This document shows positions 1-9,470 of a DNA stretch of 64,000 bases, one piece after another; position 1 is the first letter of the stretch; the number at the start of each line of letters is the position of its first letter. Position numbers and translations under genes: made by a program. The notes below the pieces were generated by a model that searched no databases, was not told the DNA's origin, and worked only from the letters and a program-made list of their open reading frames with translations. This DNA is from Sphingobacterium multivorum (GTDB taxonomy: Bacteria > Bacteroidota > Bacteroidia > Sphingobacteriales > Sphingobacteriaceae): contig NZ_UAUU01000002.1 of NCBI RefSeq assembly GCF_900457465.1, positions 868,001 through 932,000 on the forward strand. Direction: 5' to 3'.

Positions 1-1240
1 TTATGAAAAATTGATTTTAATGCTATTTCTAATTCCAACCCTCCTATTTGCGCAGAGCGAAGGGGTCAAATTTGAGCATGGGCTCAATTGGAGTCAGATT
101 AAAGAAAAAGCAGCTAAAGAAAACAAATTCATTTTTGTAGACTGTTTTACAACCTGGTGTGGCCCCTGTAAATATATGTCGAGTACCATCTTCCCACAAG
201 CCAAAGTAGGCGATTTTTTCAATGCTAAATTTGTCAATGCAAAAATTCAGATGGATAAAACTAAGAATGACAATGAAGATGTAAAATCATGGTACGAAGA
301 GGCCGATCGTTTTGCCAAAGAATATAAAGTTAGAGCCTACCCAACTTTTCTGATCTTTGACTCAAAAGGTACCCTTGTGCATCGTATCGTAGGTGGTGGT
401 GAAGCGGACGATTTTATAGCGAAAGCACAAAAATCACTTGATCCAAATACACAATATGAAACACTATTGGCAAAATTCAATGCCGACCCAACAAATGTAA
501 ACATCGCCAAAAGTATGGCTATAGCTGCCAAAGAAGCTTATGATCAAGAGACACAAGCAAAAGCGGAAGGAGTCGTACTGGCGTCCTTGTCTACGGATCA
601 AATCTTTACAAAGGAGAATGTTAGTTTATTACTTTCAGCGGCGAATGTTGTCGATTCTAAGGCTTTTAATTTAATCAAAGACAATCCTGCTAAATTTGAT
701 GCCGTTAGTGAAAAACTGAAAGCAAATGACTTCCTCTCCCAACTGTTGGTTAGTAATGCAGTAAACACCAAAATTCGTGCAAAGGAAACAGTTGATTTTA
801 CGAGCATAGAAAAAGAATTGGCGCAAAAATATCCGACTGTGAATACAGAGAAAGCAAGTCTCGAAATGCAACCACGTTATTATGGTTATACCAAAAATTA
901 CCCTGGTTTAAGAGATAGCTTCAATAAATACATTGCAAAATATGGTTCAACCATTACCGCTGCAGAACTAAACAACATGGCGTGGTCCATTTTTGAAAAC
1001 TGCAATGACCCAGCGTGCCTAAAAGCAGCAGCTGAATGGAGCAAATTATCCAACGAAAAAGAAAAAGATGCACCCATGTATTTAGACACTTTTGCAAACA
1101 TATTATATCGCCTTGGAGAAAAAGAAAAAGCAATTAAAACGCAAGAAAAAGCGATCTCACTCATTACCGATGCTACTCAAAAAGAAGAATATGTAGCAAC
1201 ATTACAAAAAATGAAAAAGGGTGAAAAGACCTGGCAATAA
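1..1240 (+). CDS. Thioredoxin-fold secreted protein (5' end probably outside window)
   Basis: This is a thioredoxin-like protein with the redox motif CGPC in the context FTTWCGPCKYM, about 50 residues in. It is followed by a long helical C-terminal part of about 270 residues that looks TPR-like near its end (GEKEKAIKTQEKAISL). The reading frame is open to the window edge. The codons before the first in-window start (TTG at 11, ATG at 20) encode a lysine ahead of a hydrophobic stretch ending LLFAQ, as expected of a signal peptide, so the true start probably lies just upstream. A periplasmic or cell-surface role in thiol-disulphide exchange is inferred from family and signal peptide; the substrate is unknown. 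A hairpin terminator follows at once. Confidence 0.85.
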   Translation, partial: YEKLILMLFLIPTLLFAQSEGVKFEHGLNWSQIKEKAAKENKFIFVDCFTTWCGPCKYMSSTIFPQAKVGDFFNAKFVNAKIQMDKTKNDNEDVKSWYEEADRFAKEYKVRAYPTFLIFDSKGTLVHRIVGGGEADDFIAKAQKSLDPNTQYETLLAKFNADPTNVNIAKSMAIAAKEAYDQETQAKAEGVVLASLSTDQIFTKENVSLLLSAANVVDSKAFNLIKDNPAKFDAVSEKLKANDFLSQLLVSNAVNTKIRAKETVDFTSIEKELAQKYPTVNTEKASLEMQPRYYGYTKNYPGLRDSFNKYIAKYGSTITAAELNNMAWSIFENCNDPACLKAAAEWSKLSNEKEKDAPMYLDTFANILYRLGEKEKAIKTQEKAISLITDATQKEEYVATLQKMKKGEKTWQ

Positions 1241-1272
1241 GAAGATATTCGAATAGTCAATGAATAAAAAAA

Positions 1273-1305
1273 GCCGCAATCAAATTATTGATCGCGGCTT
1301 TTTTA
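1273..1305 (+). terminator. Rho-independent terminator
   Basis: An 11-bp stem with one mismatch (GCCGCAATCAA / TTGATCGCGGC, 4-base loop) is flanked by A-rich sequence on the left and a T run on the right. It lies between the convergent thioredoxin-like gene and the prolyl oligopeptidase, so it can serve both. Confidence 0.75.
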
Positions 1306-1351
1306 TGGAGAACAAGACAGACAATATGTTGAGTCTTTGACTGCTGTCCGC

Positions 1352-3473
1352 TTATTTTAATTCTTTAATACCCATATTCCAAAGGGCAAAAGCATATTTA
1401 TCAACTGTACTATTGATCAGGACTTCTGTTGACCTTCCCGCACCGTGACCAGCTTTTGTCTCAATACGAATCAATACAGGATTATCACAAGCTTGTTTTG
1501 CCTGTAGTTCGGAAGCAAACTTATAGGAGTGCGCCGGTACCACCCGATCATCATGATCTCCCGTAAAGACCATCGTCGCTGGGTAACAAACTCCAGTTTT
1601 CACATTGTGCACCGGAGAATATGCTTTCAGATAGTCAAACATTTCTTTGCTATCATTGACTGTACCATAATCATAGGACCAACCTGCACCGGCTGTGAAG
1701 GTATGATAACGCAACATGTCCAAAACACCAACCTCAGGAAGTGCGACCTTGGCTACTTTGGGATCTATTGTCATTGTTGCGCCCACGAGCAAACCACCAT
1801 TGGATCCTCCCGATAAAGCGGTGTACTCGGGTGATGTATAACCATTCTCCTGAAGATAATGTGCGGCGGCAATAAAATCATTAAACACATTCAACTTATT
1901 GAACTGTCTGCCGCCATCATGCCATTTCTGACCATATTCGCCGCCCCCACGTAAATTCGGAATAGCATAAACACCGCCATTTGCCAACCACACCGCAACG
2001 GAAGTACTAAAGGCAGGTGTCAAGCTGATATTAAAGCCGCCATAACCATACACAATCGTCGGGTTTTTCCCATTCAAGACAATCCCCTTTTTGTACGTAA
2101 TAATCATCGGAACCTTAGTACCATCTTTGGATGTGTAGAAAACCTGTTTCGATTCATACTGATCGGAATCAAACTTCACCTTAGGTTTGATATAGAGTGC
2201 AGACTGACCAGAATTCACGTCAAACTTATAACTTGAAGAAGGCGTAATGTAATTTGAAAAACCAAAATAGATTTCTTTTTCCTTTTCTTGCCCGAAAAAC
2301 CACTCGCTGTGCCTACACCTGGCAATTCTATTTGCCGAATCTTTTACCGGTATAATCATATGAATCACAACTGAAACCGCATCTTTCAAATAATTTGCAA
2401 AAAGATAACCACCTCCGGTGCTGATCGAAAGCACATTTTCAGTTTCTGGAATAACATCTTTCCAGTTCTCCTTTGCAGGATTCTTCAAATCCACTCTTAC
2501 CAAACGGTTGTTGGCAGCCTTGTAGTTTGTCTCCAATAAGAAACTATCCCCAATATTGTCAACGACACCTGTATTGGCATCAAAATGATCTTGTAGGCAG
2601 ACAATCTTGCTATTCGGTTGCTGGAGATCCTGATAATAAAGTTCATTTCCTGTTGTCGTATTTGCAGCTGAAATAATCAGGTAACGTTGATCGTCTGTTA
2701 ATGAAGCACCGACATAACGTCTCGGTGTTGCAGCACCGCCAAAAACCAATTTATCTGTAGACTGAGCTGTTTTAAGTTTATGGTAGTATAATTTATGTTG
2801 GTCTGTTTTTTCAGAAAGTTCAGATCCCTTTGGCTTATCGTAACTCGAATAATAAAAACCATCGTTTCCTTTCCAAGCAATACCAGAGAATTTGACATCT
2901 ACTAATGTTTCTCCCACAGGCGCCTTATCTTTGGCATTCAGTACAATGACTTTCCGCCAGTCCGATCCCCCTTCAGAAATAGAATAGGCGACTAAACTCC
3001 CATCCTTTGAAAACGAAACATCGGCCAATGAAGTCGACCCATCTTTCGAGAACGTATTTGGGTCCAAGAAAACTTCTTCTGCTCCTCCCTCCCCTAGTTT
3101 ACGGTAGAGGACAGCATGTTGCTGCAAGCCATTATTCTTAAAAAAATAAGTGTACTCGCCTTCCTTAAACGGGGTTCCTATTTTTTCATAATTCCATATT
3201 TCGGTTAATTGATCTTTTAATTTTGTACGGAATGGAATAGCATTCAAGTAGTCAAAAGTCACTTTATTCTCTGCCTGTACCCAGCTTTTTGTTTCAGCTG
3301 AACGATCATCTTCCAACCAGCGGTAAGGATCGGCTATCTTTTTCACCCCAAAATTCATCCACGACGGTTCCTTTATTTGTCGTCGGATATGTCAACTGTT
3401 GTCCATAGCCAGTCGTCGCTGTACCTGCCATACCTATCATCATTAGGATAAGACCAAAATTCTTATTTATCAT
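1352..3473 (-). pseudogene. Prolyl oligopeptidase family serine peptidase (S9A), frame-disrupted
   Basis: Secreted S9A peptidase cleaving after proline in short peptides. The longest frame (1352-3358) carries ADPYRWLEDD near the N-terminus, a beta-propeller region, and a C-terminal alpha/beta hydrolase with nucleophile motif SGGSNGGLL, acid GDHDDRVV and histidine in KAGHGAG. The real start is probably ATG at 3473, which gives a signal peptide (MINKNFGLILMMIG) and continues to VVDEF, where a frame change near 3346-3353 is needed to reach FGVKKIADPYRW. Inside, residues read from about 2365 to 2285 are garbled. Restoring one base near 2360, 2330 and 2287 gives YDYTGKRFGK, IELPGVGTASGFSG and KKKEKEIYFGF, the usual S9A propeller sequence. 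Three losses keep the flanking frame. The catalytic residues are intact, so sequencing error is likelier than decay. Confidence 0.85.
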
Positions 3474-3794
3474 AAAACCTTATACTTGTTTCAACCAATC
3501 TAAGTTTTATTCACTTAGCATTTGAAAATTCAATTTGAGTTGAATATAAACAAATTTATCGACCTCTTACCTACCTCAGGCAGTTCTTTCTCTTCCTCGA
3601 ATAATAACTAAAAAGCCTAGATTCATCACTTCCCGCTTGTCCTTTACGTTAGCATCCAAACTACCTAAATCAAAGCGAATAAATAAACAAAACATGGGCC
3701 GCTCATAGTAGCATTAGACACATTTCTGCAGCGTATATTTTTATCACAACCGAAATTTCTTTAGATTTATTTAAATCTTGAAAATACTATAACC
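3474..3794. other. Divergent intergenic region
   Basis: About 320 bases separate the divergent S9A peptidase and M1 aminopeptidase genes. I see no coding frame or RNA gene. A TAAATTTG on the minus strand (3551-3558) fits the -7 element of the Bacteroidota promoter and would serve the S9A gene, but no good -33 element is at the right distance. Confidence 0.4.
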
Positions 3795-5963
3795 ATGTTT
3801 AAAAAAGTCATATACCTTTCTTTGTCGATTTCCATTCTTCAAATCGGAATAAGCGAAGCACAACAATTACCTATAGATCAGCAATATCGAGCCACTCCTA
3901 CCAAGATCAACGATCTTGTCCACACCAAACTCGATGTACGTTTTGACTATACAAACCAATTTCTGAATGGCAAAGAATGGGTCACTTTACAACCCTATTT
4001 CTACCCAACAGACTCCCTCCGCCTTGACGCAAAAGGCATGGATATTAAACAGGTATCTTTGGTCAATGGCACACAAATGATTCCCTTGAAATATACCTAT
4101 GATGATCACTCTCTACTGATTAAGCTCGACCGGAATTACCTTGCAAAGGAGCAATATACAGTATACCTCGATTATACCGCAAAGCCCAATTTATTGAAGG
4201 CGCAGGGCAGTGCAGCAATCAACGATGCTAAGGGGCTTTATTTTATCAATCCAGATGAACGCACACCCAACAAACCTCGTCAAATATGGACACAGGGCGA
4301 GACTGAAGCATCATCAGCCTGGTTCCCGACAATTGATCGCCCCAACCAAAAGACGACGGCTGAAATCTCCATGACCGTTCTTGACAATTACGTCAGTTTA
4401 TCGAACGGTGCATTGAGCAATCAACAGAAAAATAGTGATGGTACACGTACAGATACCTGGAAAATGGATTTACCACATGCCCCATATCTATTTATGATGG
4501 CCGTTGGTGATTTTAAAATCTATCAGGACAAATACAACAATATCCCCGTTGACTACTACCTTGAACCGAAGTATGCACCCTATGCCAAAGATATCTTCGG
4601 AAAGACACCGGCCATGATGGATTTTTACAGCAAGACTCTAGGCGTTCCTTACCCTTGGAATAAGTATGCACAGATTGTCTGTCGCGATTATGTCTCAGGC
4701 GCCATGGAAAATACAAGTGCAACCCTACATGGTGAACATGTACAAAAGACGAAACGCGAATTGTTGGACGATAATCAGGAGGGAACGATTGCCCATGAAC
4801 TGTTTCACCAGTGGTTTGGCGATTTGGTAACAGCAGAATCTTGGTCCAATTTGACCATGAATGAATCTTTCGCTACTTTCGGCGAGGTTATCTGGCGTGA
4901 GCACGATGGTGGTAAAGATCGTGGCGATAAATCTAGATTTGAAAAACTCCAGTCTTATCTCAAATCGACAAAAAATGGAAAAAGTCCGACTTTAGCCCGT
5001 TATTATTATCATGATAAAGAAGATATGTTTGATAATATCAGCTATGCAAAAGGTTCATTGATTCTCTATGCTTTAAAAGAACAAATGGGTGATGAAGCGT
5101 TCTATCAATCGCTGAAAAAATATTTGACAGACAATTCCTTTAAAACCGGCGAACCGCAACAGCTCCGTCTAGCGATGGAAGAGGTGACCGGAAAAGACTG
5201 GGCTCCGTACTTCAATCAATGGTATTACCAAGGTGGGCATCCAATTTTGAAAATCACGACAAGAAACGGAGAGAACAGTATCATCCTGAATGTAGCCCAA
5301 ATTCAAGATTCAACCGTGCAGACATTCCAGCTTCCCTTAGCCGTCGATATCTATACGAAAAATGGGAAGATCAGACTGACCTTTCAACTCAACAAGCGGA
5401 ATGCCCAATTTATGATTCCTTTACCTGCTGCTGTTGAATTTATTGATGTCGATCCCGAAAAAACACTCGTTGGTCAAATTCAAATCGATAAGTCAGATGC
5501 CGACTATCTGTATCAATATGAGCATGCACCTTCATTTGCTAACCGCGTCGGTGCGATTGCATACGCCTCAAAAAATCCGACAAATTTCATCAGCCAGCAA
5601 ATCTTAACAAAAGCATTGGCGGATACCGATGCGGATCTTGCTGCAACAGCAATTCAAGGGCTCGATTTAAGCAATCCCACGGTTCGCAAATCAACAGAAA
5701 AAACAATCTTGACACTTGCAGAGAAATCCGAAGCCTCTGTCATCCGCGCCTCTGCGATTCAAAAGCTCGCACAGACAAAAGATAAAAAATACAAAAGTCT
5801 AATTCTGAACGCTGTAAATGACAAATCTTATATGGTTATCGCAAGTTCAATCATGGCGATAAAAAGTGCTTATCCCGATCAACTTCAGCAGTCTTTGAAG
5901 CGCATTGATCCCGATGCCACGGAATATCTAAAGGCGCTCATCACCGAATTATCGAAATCATAG
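3795..5963 (+). CDS. M1 family zinc aminopeptidase
   Basis: Zinc-dependent aminopeptidase removing N-terminal residues from peptides. The M1 signature is complete: exopeptidase motif GAMEN (about residues 302-306), zinc site HELFH (334-338) and the third ligand E357 in MNESFA. The N-terminal hydrophobic stretch (YLSLSISILQIGI) suggests export. The C-terminal about 150 residues are helical and resemble HEAT-like repeats (ATAIQGLDLSNPTVRKS). At 722 residues it is normal for bacterial secreted M1 enzymes. It lies head to head with a proline-directed peptidase, which suggests a peptide-scavenging neighbourhood, though co-regulation is only an inference. A strong hairpin terminator follows the stop. 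Confidence 0.93.
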   Translation: MFKKVIYLSLSISILQIGISEAQQLPIDQQYRATPTKINDLVHTKLDVRFDYTNQFLNGKEWVTLQPYFYPTDSLRLDAKGMDIKQVSLVNGTQMIPLKYTYDDHSLLIKLDRNYLAKEQYTVYLDYTAKPNLLKAQGSAAINDAKGLYFINPDERTPNKPRQIWTQGETEASSAWFPTIDRPNQKTTAEISMTVLDNYVSLSNGALSNQQKNSDGTRTDTWKMDLPHAPYLFMMAVGDFKIYQDKYNNIPVDYYLEPKYAPYAKDIFGKTPAMMDFYSKTLGVPYPWNKYAQIVCRDYVSGAMENTSATLHGEHVQKTKRELLDDNQEGTIAHELFHQWFGDLVTAESWSNLTMNESFATFGEVIWREHDGGKDRGDKSRFEKLQSYLKSTKNGKSPTLARYYYHDKEDMFDNISYAKGSLILYALKEQMGDEAFYQSLKKYLTDNSFKTGEPQQLRLAMEEVTGKDWAPYFNQWYYQGGHPILKITTRNGENSIILNVAQIQDSTVQTFQLPLAVDIYTKNGKIRLTFQLNKRNAQFMIPLPAAVEFIDVDPEKTLVGQIQIDKSDADYLYQYEHAPSFANRVGAIAYASKNPTNFISQQILTKALADTDADLAATAIQGLDLSNPTVRKSTEKTILTLAEKSEASVIRASAIQKLAQTKDKKYKSLILNAVNDKSYMVIASSIMAIKSAYPDQLQQSLKRIDPDATEYLKALITELSKS

Positions 5964-5974
5964 CAAATTATATT

Positions 5975-6011
5975 GTGGCGGCGAATTTTGTATTCGCCGC
6001 CATTTTTTTTT
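5975..6011 (+). terminator. Rho-independent terminator
   Basis: A GC-rich stem (TGGCGGCGAAT / ATTCGCCGCCA, short loop) followed by nine T residues directly after the aminopeptidase stop. Its position shows that the upstream GTG extension of the next reading frame runs through a terminator and is not coding. Confidence 0.85.
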
Positions 6012-6023
6012 AGTTTTGGCCAC

Positions 6024-6779
6024 ATGTCAACAAGAACAAAAATTTATTTTGCCTCCGACTTTCATCTTGGATCTTACCCCTTGGAACGTTCACGGGAAAG
6101 GGAGCTGCAAATTATACAGTGGCTGGACCAGATCAAAACAGATGCTGCACAGCTCTATCTTGTTGGTGATATTTTTGATTTCTGGTTTGAATATGCCACG
6201 GTTGTCCCGAAAGGCTATATCCGCTTTTTGGGTAAATTAGCCGAAATTTCGGATCTCGGCATTCCCATTACTTTATTTAAAGGAAACCACGATATGTGGA
6301 TGTTTGACTACCTCAAAAAGGAATTAAATGTTCAGATCATCGACAATGAGCTGGAATTAAAACTCAACGGAAAACACTTTTATATTCACCACGGCGATGG
6401 ATTAGGTTCGGGTGATTACAAATACAAGGTACTCAAGAAAGTATTTCGGAGCCGTCTCTGCCAATGGTTATTTGCGCGGTTGCACCCAAATTTTGGAATC
6501 GGAATCGCGACACGCTGGTCCAAACATAGTAGGCTTTCGAATAATGAGGACGAAAAGTTTTTGGGTGAAGACAAAGAATGGCTGATTGGCTATGCAAAGG
6601 AGCTGGAGTCAACCCAACATCACGACTATTATATCTTTGGCCATAGACATCTTCCCTATGATGTTGAACTCAACTCCAAAAGCCGTATTCTAAATTTAGG
6701 GGAATGGATCAATTACCATACCTATGCAGTATGGGATGGTGAAACTTTACGTTTGGAAAAATGGGCGAGCAAATCCTAA
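6024..6779 (+). CDS. lpxH: UDP-2,3-diacylglucosamine diphosphatase-like metallophosphatase
   Basis: Calcineurin-like phosphoesterase of the LpxH type, the lipid A enzyme that splits UDP-2,3-diacylglucosamine to lipid X and UMP at the inner membrane face. Metal-binding motifs appear in family order: SDFHLG, GDIFDFWF, KGNHDMWMF, HHGDGLG and FGHRHLP. The start is set at ATG 6024 (MSTRTKIYFASDF); the frame is open further upstream but only through the preceding terminator. The 251-residue length fits LpxH. The last 19 bases overlap the start of the Crp-type regulator, so the two are probably co-transcribed. The exact substrate is inferred from motif similarity; a related LpxH2-type or general phosphoesterase role is possible. 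Confidence 0.82.
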   Translation: MSTRTKIYFASDFHLGSYPLERSRERELQIIQWLDQIKTDAAQLYLVGDIFDFWFEYATVVPKGYIRFLGKLAEISDLGIPITLFKGNHDMWMFDYLKKELNVQIIDNELELKLNGKHFYIHHGDGLGSGDYKYKVLKKVFRSRLCQWLFARLHPNFGIGIATRWSKHSRLSNNEDEKFLGEDKEWLIGYAKELESTQHHDYYIFGHRHLPYDVELNSKSRILNLGEWINYHTYAVWDGETLRLEKWASKS

Positions 6780-7350
6780 TTTCTTTATCCGATTGCCTGA
6801 ACGGTTACCACTTTCTAACGCCTGAAAGTGCTGTAAAATTGGAGCAGGTCAGTACGAAAATCACAGCGAAAAGAAATAGCCTGCTGATCGAACAGGACAA
6901 AATTCAAAAAAATCTCTATTTTCTGGCTTCCGGATTAGCCCGCGTTTACTACGAGACGGCCAACCGTCAGATTACCTTGGATTTCGTTTCACCCGGTGGA
7001 ACGCTCATATCCATGAATAGTTATGTCCATGATACCCCGGGTTATGAAATATAGACCTTTTGGAGGACAGTGTTGTTTATCAGATAGACCAAAAGCAACT
7101 TTTTGATCTCTACGAAAGTGATATTGCCATTGCCAACTGGGGAAGAAAGATGGCTGAACTTGAATTTATCAAGGCCGAGCAACGAACCATGTCCAAGCTC
7201 TTTAATACTGCCCAAGAGCGCTATGCCGAGTTACTTCAAAAATACCCTCAATATATTCAACGGATCAAACTTGGTTACATCGCCTCCTATCTCGGTGTCA
7301 GTCAGGTTACCCTAAGCCGGATTCGCGCAAATATTCACACAAATTTTTAA
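6761..7350 (+). pseudogene. Crp/Fnr family transcriptional regulator, frame-disrupted
   Basis: Cyclic-nucleotide-binding-like domain (IQKNLYFLASGLARVYYE, FVSPGGTLISMNSY) followed by a C-terminal helix-turn-helix (GYIASYLGVSQVTLSRIRA). The frame stops at TAG near 7052. Restoring one A in the run at about 7047 turns GYEI-stop into GYENIDLLEDSVVYQIDQ, and the downstream frame then runs to the normal end at 7350. The repaired product of about 196 residues is a typical Bacteroidota Crp-like regulator. ATG 6761 overlaps the end of the lpxH-like gene. The ligand is unknown; many Bacteroidota members lack cAMP-contact residues. Sequencing error is more likely than inactivation. Confidence 0.82.
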
Positions 7351-7416
7351 CATTTGTAAGAATTATTATCGCCCTAAAGCCGGATCTTTGTATCGAAACA
7401 AAAAATCAAAAAAGAT

Positions 7417-7746
7417 ATGAACTGGGTATTTTTAATATTGGGTGGATTATGTGAAATCGGCTTTACGACCTGCTTAGGTAAAGCCAAAGATGCGACCGGA
7501 AATGCGCAATGGCTCTGGTACGGTGCCTTTGTCGTATTCTTATTTGCAAGTATGGGCTTATTGATCAAAGCTACACAGACACTTCCCTTAGGCACAGCTT
7601 ATGCTGTTTGGACCGGAATAGGTGCAGTAGGTACCGTTTTAATGGGAATCATCTTCTTTAAGGAGCCCGCAGATTTTTGGCGCATATTCTTTATTTTCAC
7701 GCTGATTGCTTCCATCGTGGGACTAAAAGCAGTTTCCTCTCATTAA
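7417..7746 (+). CDS. sugE: SMR family transporter, SugE/Gdx type
   Basis: Four-helix small multidrug resistance family protein of 109 residues that works as a dimer in the inner membrane. The stretch LPLGTAYAVWTGIGAVG is diagnostic of the SugE/Gdx branch (guanidinium and quaternary ammonium export in characterised members) rather than EmrE. The membrane glutamate lies in GGLCEIGF in helix 1, and the C-terminus ends GLKAVSSH as in E. coli SugE. It follows the Crp-type regulator by 66 bases in the same direction, so that regulator may control it. I looked for a guanidine riboswitch ahead of it and saw none. Confidence 0.88.
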   Translation: MNWVFLILGGLCEIGFTTCLGKAKDATGNAQWLWYGAFVVFLFASMGLLIKATQTLPLGTAYAVWTGIGAVGTVLMGIIFFKEPADFWRIFFIFTLIASIVGLKAVSSH

Positions 7747-7758
7747 TAGCAGGCTAGG

Positions 7759-7791
7759 TTGTTTAAAAGCAACAAAATTTCCTTACTTTTG
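7759..7791 (+). promoter_or_regulatory. Candidate promoter of prfA
   Basis: TTG at 7759-7761 and TACTTTTG at 7784-7791 fit the Bacteroidota -33 and -7 elements, with 22 bases between. This is slightly long. It leaves a leader of about 45 bases before the prfA ATG. Confidence 0.4.
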
Positions 7792-7844
7792 TACACTCAA
7801 TAGTAATCTAGGTCATACATTCCTAGAAGAAGCATTTTTGATAT

Positions 7845-8918
7845 ATGTTAGATAAATTACAAGCGATAAAAGAAAGATGGGAAGAAGTGGAAGCTGAATT
7901 GAGCAACCCTGATACCATGCAAGATATGAAACGTTTTGCCAAATTGAATAAAGAGTACAAAGATTTGGGCAAAATCGTGGATCAGTACCATATTTACAAG
8001 AATATGGTGAGTAATATTGATACCAATAAGGACATCATCATGAACGAGAAGGATCAAGAACTTCGTGAGATGGCTAAAGAAGAATTGGATCTTTTATACG
8101 TAGCAAAAGAAGAAAAAGAAGAAGAAATTCGCTTAATGTTGATTCCTAAGGATCCTGAAGATGCGAAAAATGCCATTATCGAAATTCGTGGTGGATCAGG
8201 TGGTGATGAAGCAGCCTTATTCGCTGGCGACCTTTACCGCATGTACACACGTTATTTCGAAACCAAAGGCTGGCGCAACGAAGTAATGGACGTTACCGAA
8301 GGAACTTCTGGCGGTTATAAGGAGGTGATCTTAAAAGTCATCGGTGAAGACGTTTACGGACAATTGAAATACGAATCAGGTGTACATCGTGTACAACGCG
8401 TTCCGGATACGGAGACACAGGGTCGTGTACATACTTCTGCAGCATCTGTTGCAGTTCTTCCTGAAGCTGAAGATGTCGATGTTGAGATCAATCCGGGTGA
8501 TATTGAATTACAGACTTCCCGTTCAGGTGGTGCTGGTGGACAGAACGTCAACAAGGTTGAAACAAAAGTGCAGTTGACGCATAAACCAAGTGGTATCGTT
8601 GTGGTTTGTCAGGTAGAACGTTCCCAATTAGCCAACCGTGAGTTAGCGATGGAGATGTTGCGGAACAAACTTTACGAGCTCGAGTTGAACAAAAAGAACG
8701 GCGACATCGCTGCAAAAAGAAAAACTTTGGTATCTACTGGAGACCGTTCGGCAAAAATTCGTACCTATAACTACCCACAAGGTCGCGTAACGGAGCACCG
8801 TATTGGAATGACGATGTACAACTTACCGGCAATTATGGACGGTGATATTCAAGGTATTATCGATGCATTGCAGTTTGCGGAGAATGCAGAGAAGATGAAA
8901 GACGGTCAAGTAGATTAG
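7845..8918 (+). CDS. prfA: Peptide chain release factor 1
   Basis: Class I release factor that reads UAA and UAG stop codons and hydrolyses peptidyl-tRNA on the ribosome. The catalytic GGQ (residues 231-233) sits in [15 protein letters not shown], and the start of domain 2 is [13 protein letters not shown]. The codon-recognition segment reads [14 protein letters not shown], the PxT form of RF1 rather than the SPF of RF2. The length of 357 residues is typical. No programmed frameshift is needed, unlike RF2. Four tRNA-Asp genes follow in the same direction but have their own promoter. Confidence 0.97.
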   Translation: MLDKLQAIKERWEEVEAELSNPDTMQDMKRFAKLNKEYKDLGKIVDQYHIYKNMVSNIDTNKDIIMNEKDQELREMAKEELDLLYVAKEEKEEEIRLMLIPKDPEDAKNAIIEIRGGSGGDEAALFAGDLYRMYTRYFETKGWRNEVMDVTEGTSGGYKEVILKVIGEDVYGQLKYESGVHRVQRVPDTETQGRVHTSAASVAVLPEAEDVDVEINPGDIELQTSRSGGAGGQNVNKVETKVQLTHKPSGIVVVCQVERSQLANRELAMEMLRNKLYELELNKKNGDIAAKRKTLVSTGDRSAKIRTYNYPQGRVTEHRIGMTMYNLPAIMDGDIQGIIDALQFAENAEKMKDGQVD

Positions 8919-8935
8919 TTTTTTTTCAAAAAATC

Positions 8936-8966
8936 TTTGCAGATACGTAAACAAACGCTATATTTG
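8936..8966 (+). promoter_or_regulatory. Promoter of the tRNA-Asp cluster
   Basis: TTTG (8936-8939), 19 bases, then TATATTTG (8959-8966) is an exact match to the Bacteroidota consensus TTTG-N19-TAnnTTTG. The first tRNA begins 25 bases later. This is one of the cleanest promoters in the window. Confidence 0.75.
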
Positions 8967-8991
8967 CACACCTTCTGAGGAGAAGGGTTGA

Positions 8992-9065
8992 GGTCTGGTA
9001 GTTCAGCTGGTTAGAATACATGCCTGTCACGCATGGGGTCGCGGGTTCGAGTCCCGTCCAGACCG
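8992..9065 (+). tRNA. tRNA-Asp (GTC), copy 1 of 4
   Basis: A 74-base cloverleaf with acceptor stem GGTCTGG/CCAGACC, anticodon loop CTGTCAC (anticodon GTC), T-loop TTCGAGT and discriminator G. The CCA end is not encoded. Confidence 0.97.
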
Positions 9066-9124
9066 CTTCAAAAGAGAGAGAAATCTCATATGTTCTTTAA
9101 CAAAATAAGTTTTTAAGATTTTTA

Positions 9125-9198
9125 GGTCTGGTAGTTCAGCTGGTTAGAATACATGCCTGTCACGCATGGGGTCGCGGGTTCGAGTCCCGTCCAGACCG
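9125..9198 (+). tRNA. tRNA-Asp (GTC), copy 2 of 4
   Basis: Identical in sequence to copy 1 over all 74 bases. The spacer before it (59 bases) ends in TTAAGATTTTTA, a motif also found before copy 3. Confidence 0.97.
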
Positions 9199-9232
9199 CC
9201 AAAAATTATTAAAAACAATCCTTAAGATTTTA

Positions 9233-9306
9233 GGTCTGGTAGTTCAGCTGGTTAGAATACATGCCTGTCACGCATGGGGTCGCGGGTTCGAGTCCCGTCC
9301 AGACCG
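9233..9306 (+). tRNA. tRNA-Asp (GTC), copy 3 of 4
   Basis: Identical to the other three copies. The 34-base spacer before it shares the TTAAGATTTTA end with the spacer before copy 2, which points to unit duplication. Confidence 0.97.
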
Positions 9307-9330
9307 CTAAAATTTTAAAAACACATTGTT

Positions 9331-9404
9331 GGTCTGGTAGTTCAGCTGGTTAGAATACATGCCTGTCACGCATGGGGTCGCGGGTTCGAGTCCCGTCCAG
9401 ACCG
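9331..9404 (+). tRNA. tRNA-Asp (GTC), copy 4 of 4
   Basis: Identical to the other copies. It is the last in the array and is followed within a dozen bases by the terminator hairpin. Confidence 0.97.
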
Positions 9405-9414
9405 CCAACAAGAA

Positions 9415-9449
9415 AAGCATCATTTATAATTAAATGATGCTTTTTTTTT
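9415..9449 (+). terminator. Terminator of the tRNA-Asp cluster
   Basis: AGCATCATTTA / TAAATGATGCT stem with a short AT loop, followed by nine T residues. It closes the four-tRNA transcript. Confidence 0.8.
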
Positions 9450-9470
9450 GCCTTAACAATACAACAACTA

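Noticed and set aside
3551..3558. TAAATTTG as a promoter of the S9A peptidase
   Set aside because: The -7 match is exact but nothing like a -33 element lies at the right distance, so I did not list it as a separate promoter.
5973..6023. GTG start extending the LpxH-like protein by 17 residues
   Set aside because: The extension runs through the terminator hairpin of the preceding gene.
7351..7416. Possible guanidine riboswitch ahead of the SugE-type gene
   Set aside because: No ACGR-loop hairpins or other known guanidine aptamer features are present in the 66-base gap.
8992..9404. Regularly spaced identical 74-base units, at first glance like an array of repeats and spacers
   Set aside because: Each unit folds as tRNA-Asp; spacers are short, AT-rich and variable in length. 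It is not CRISPR, and no cas genes are present.
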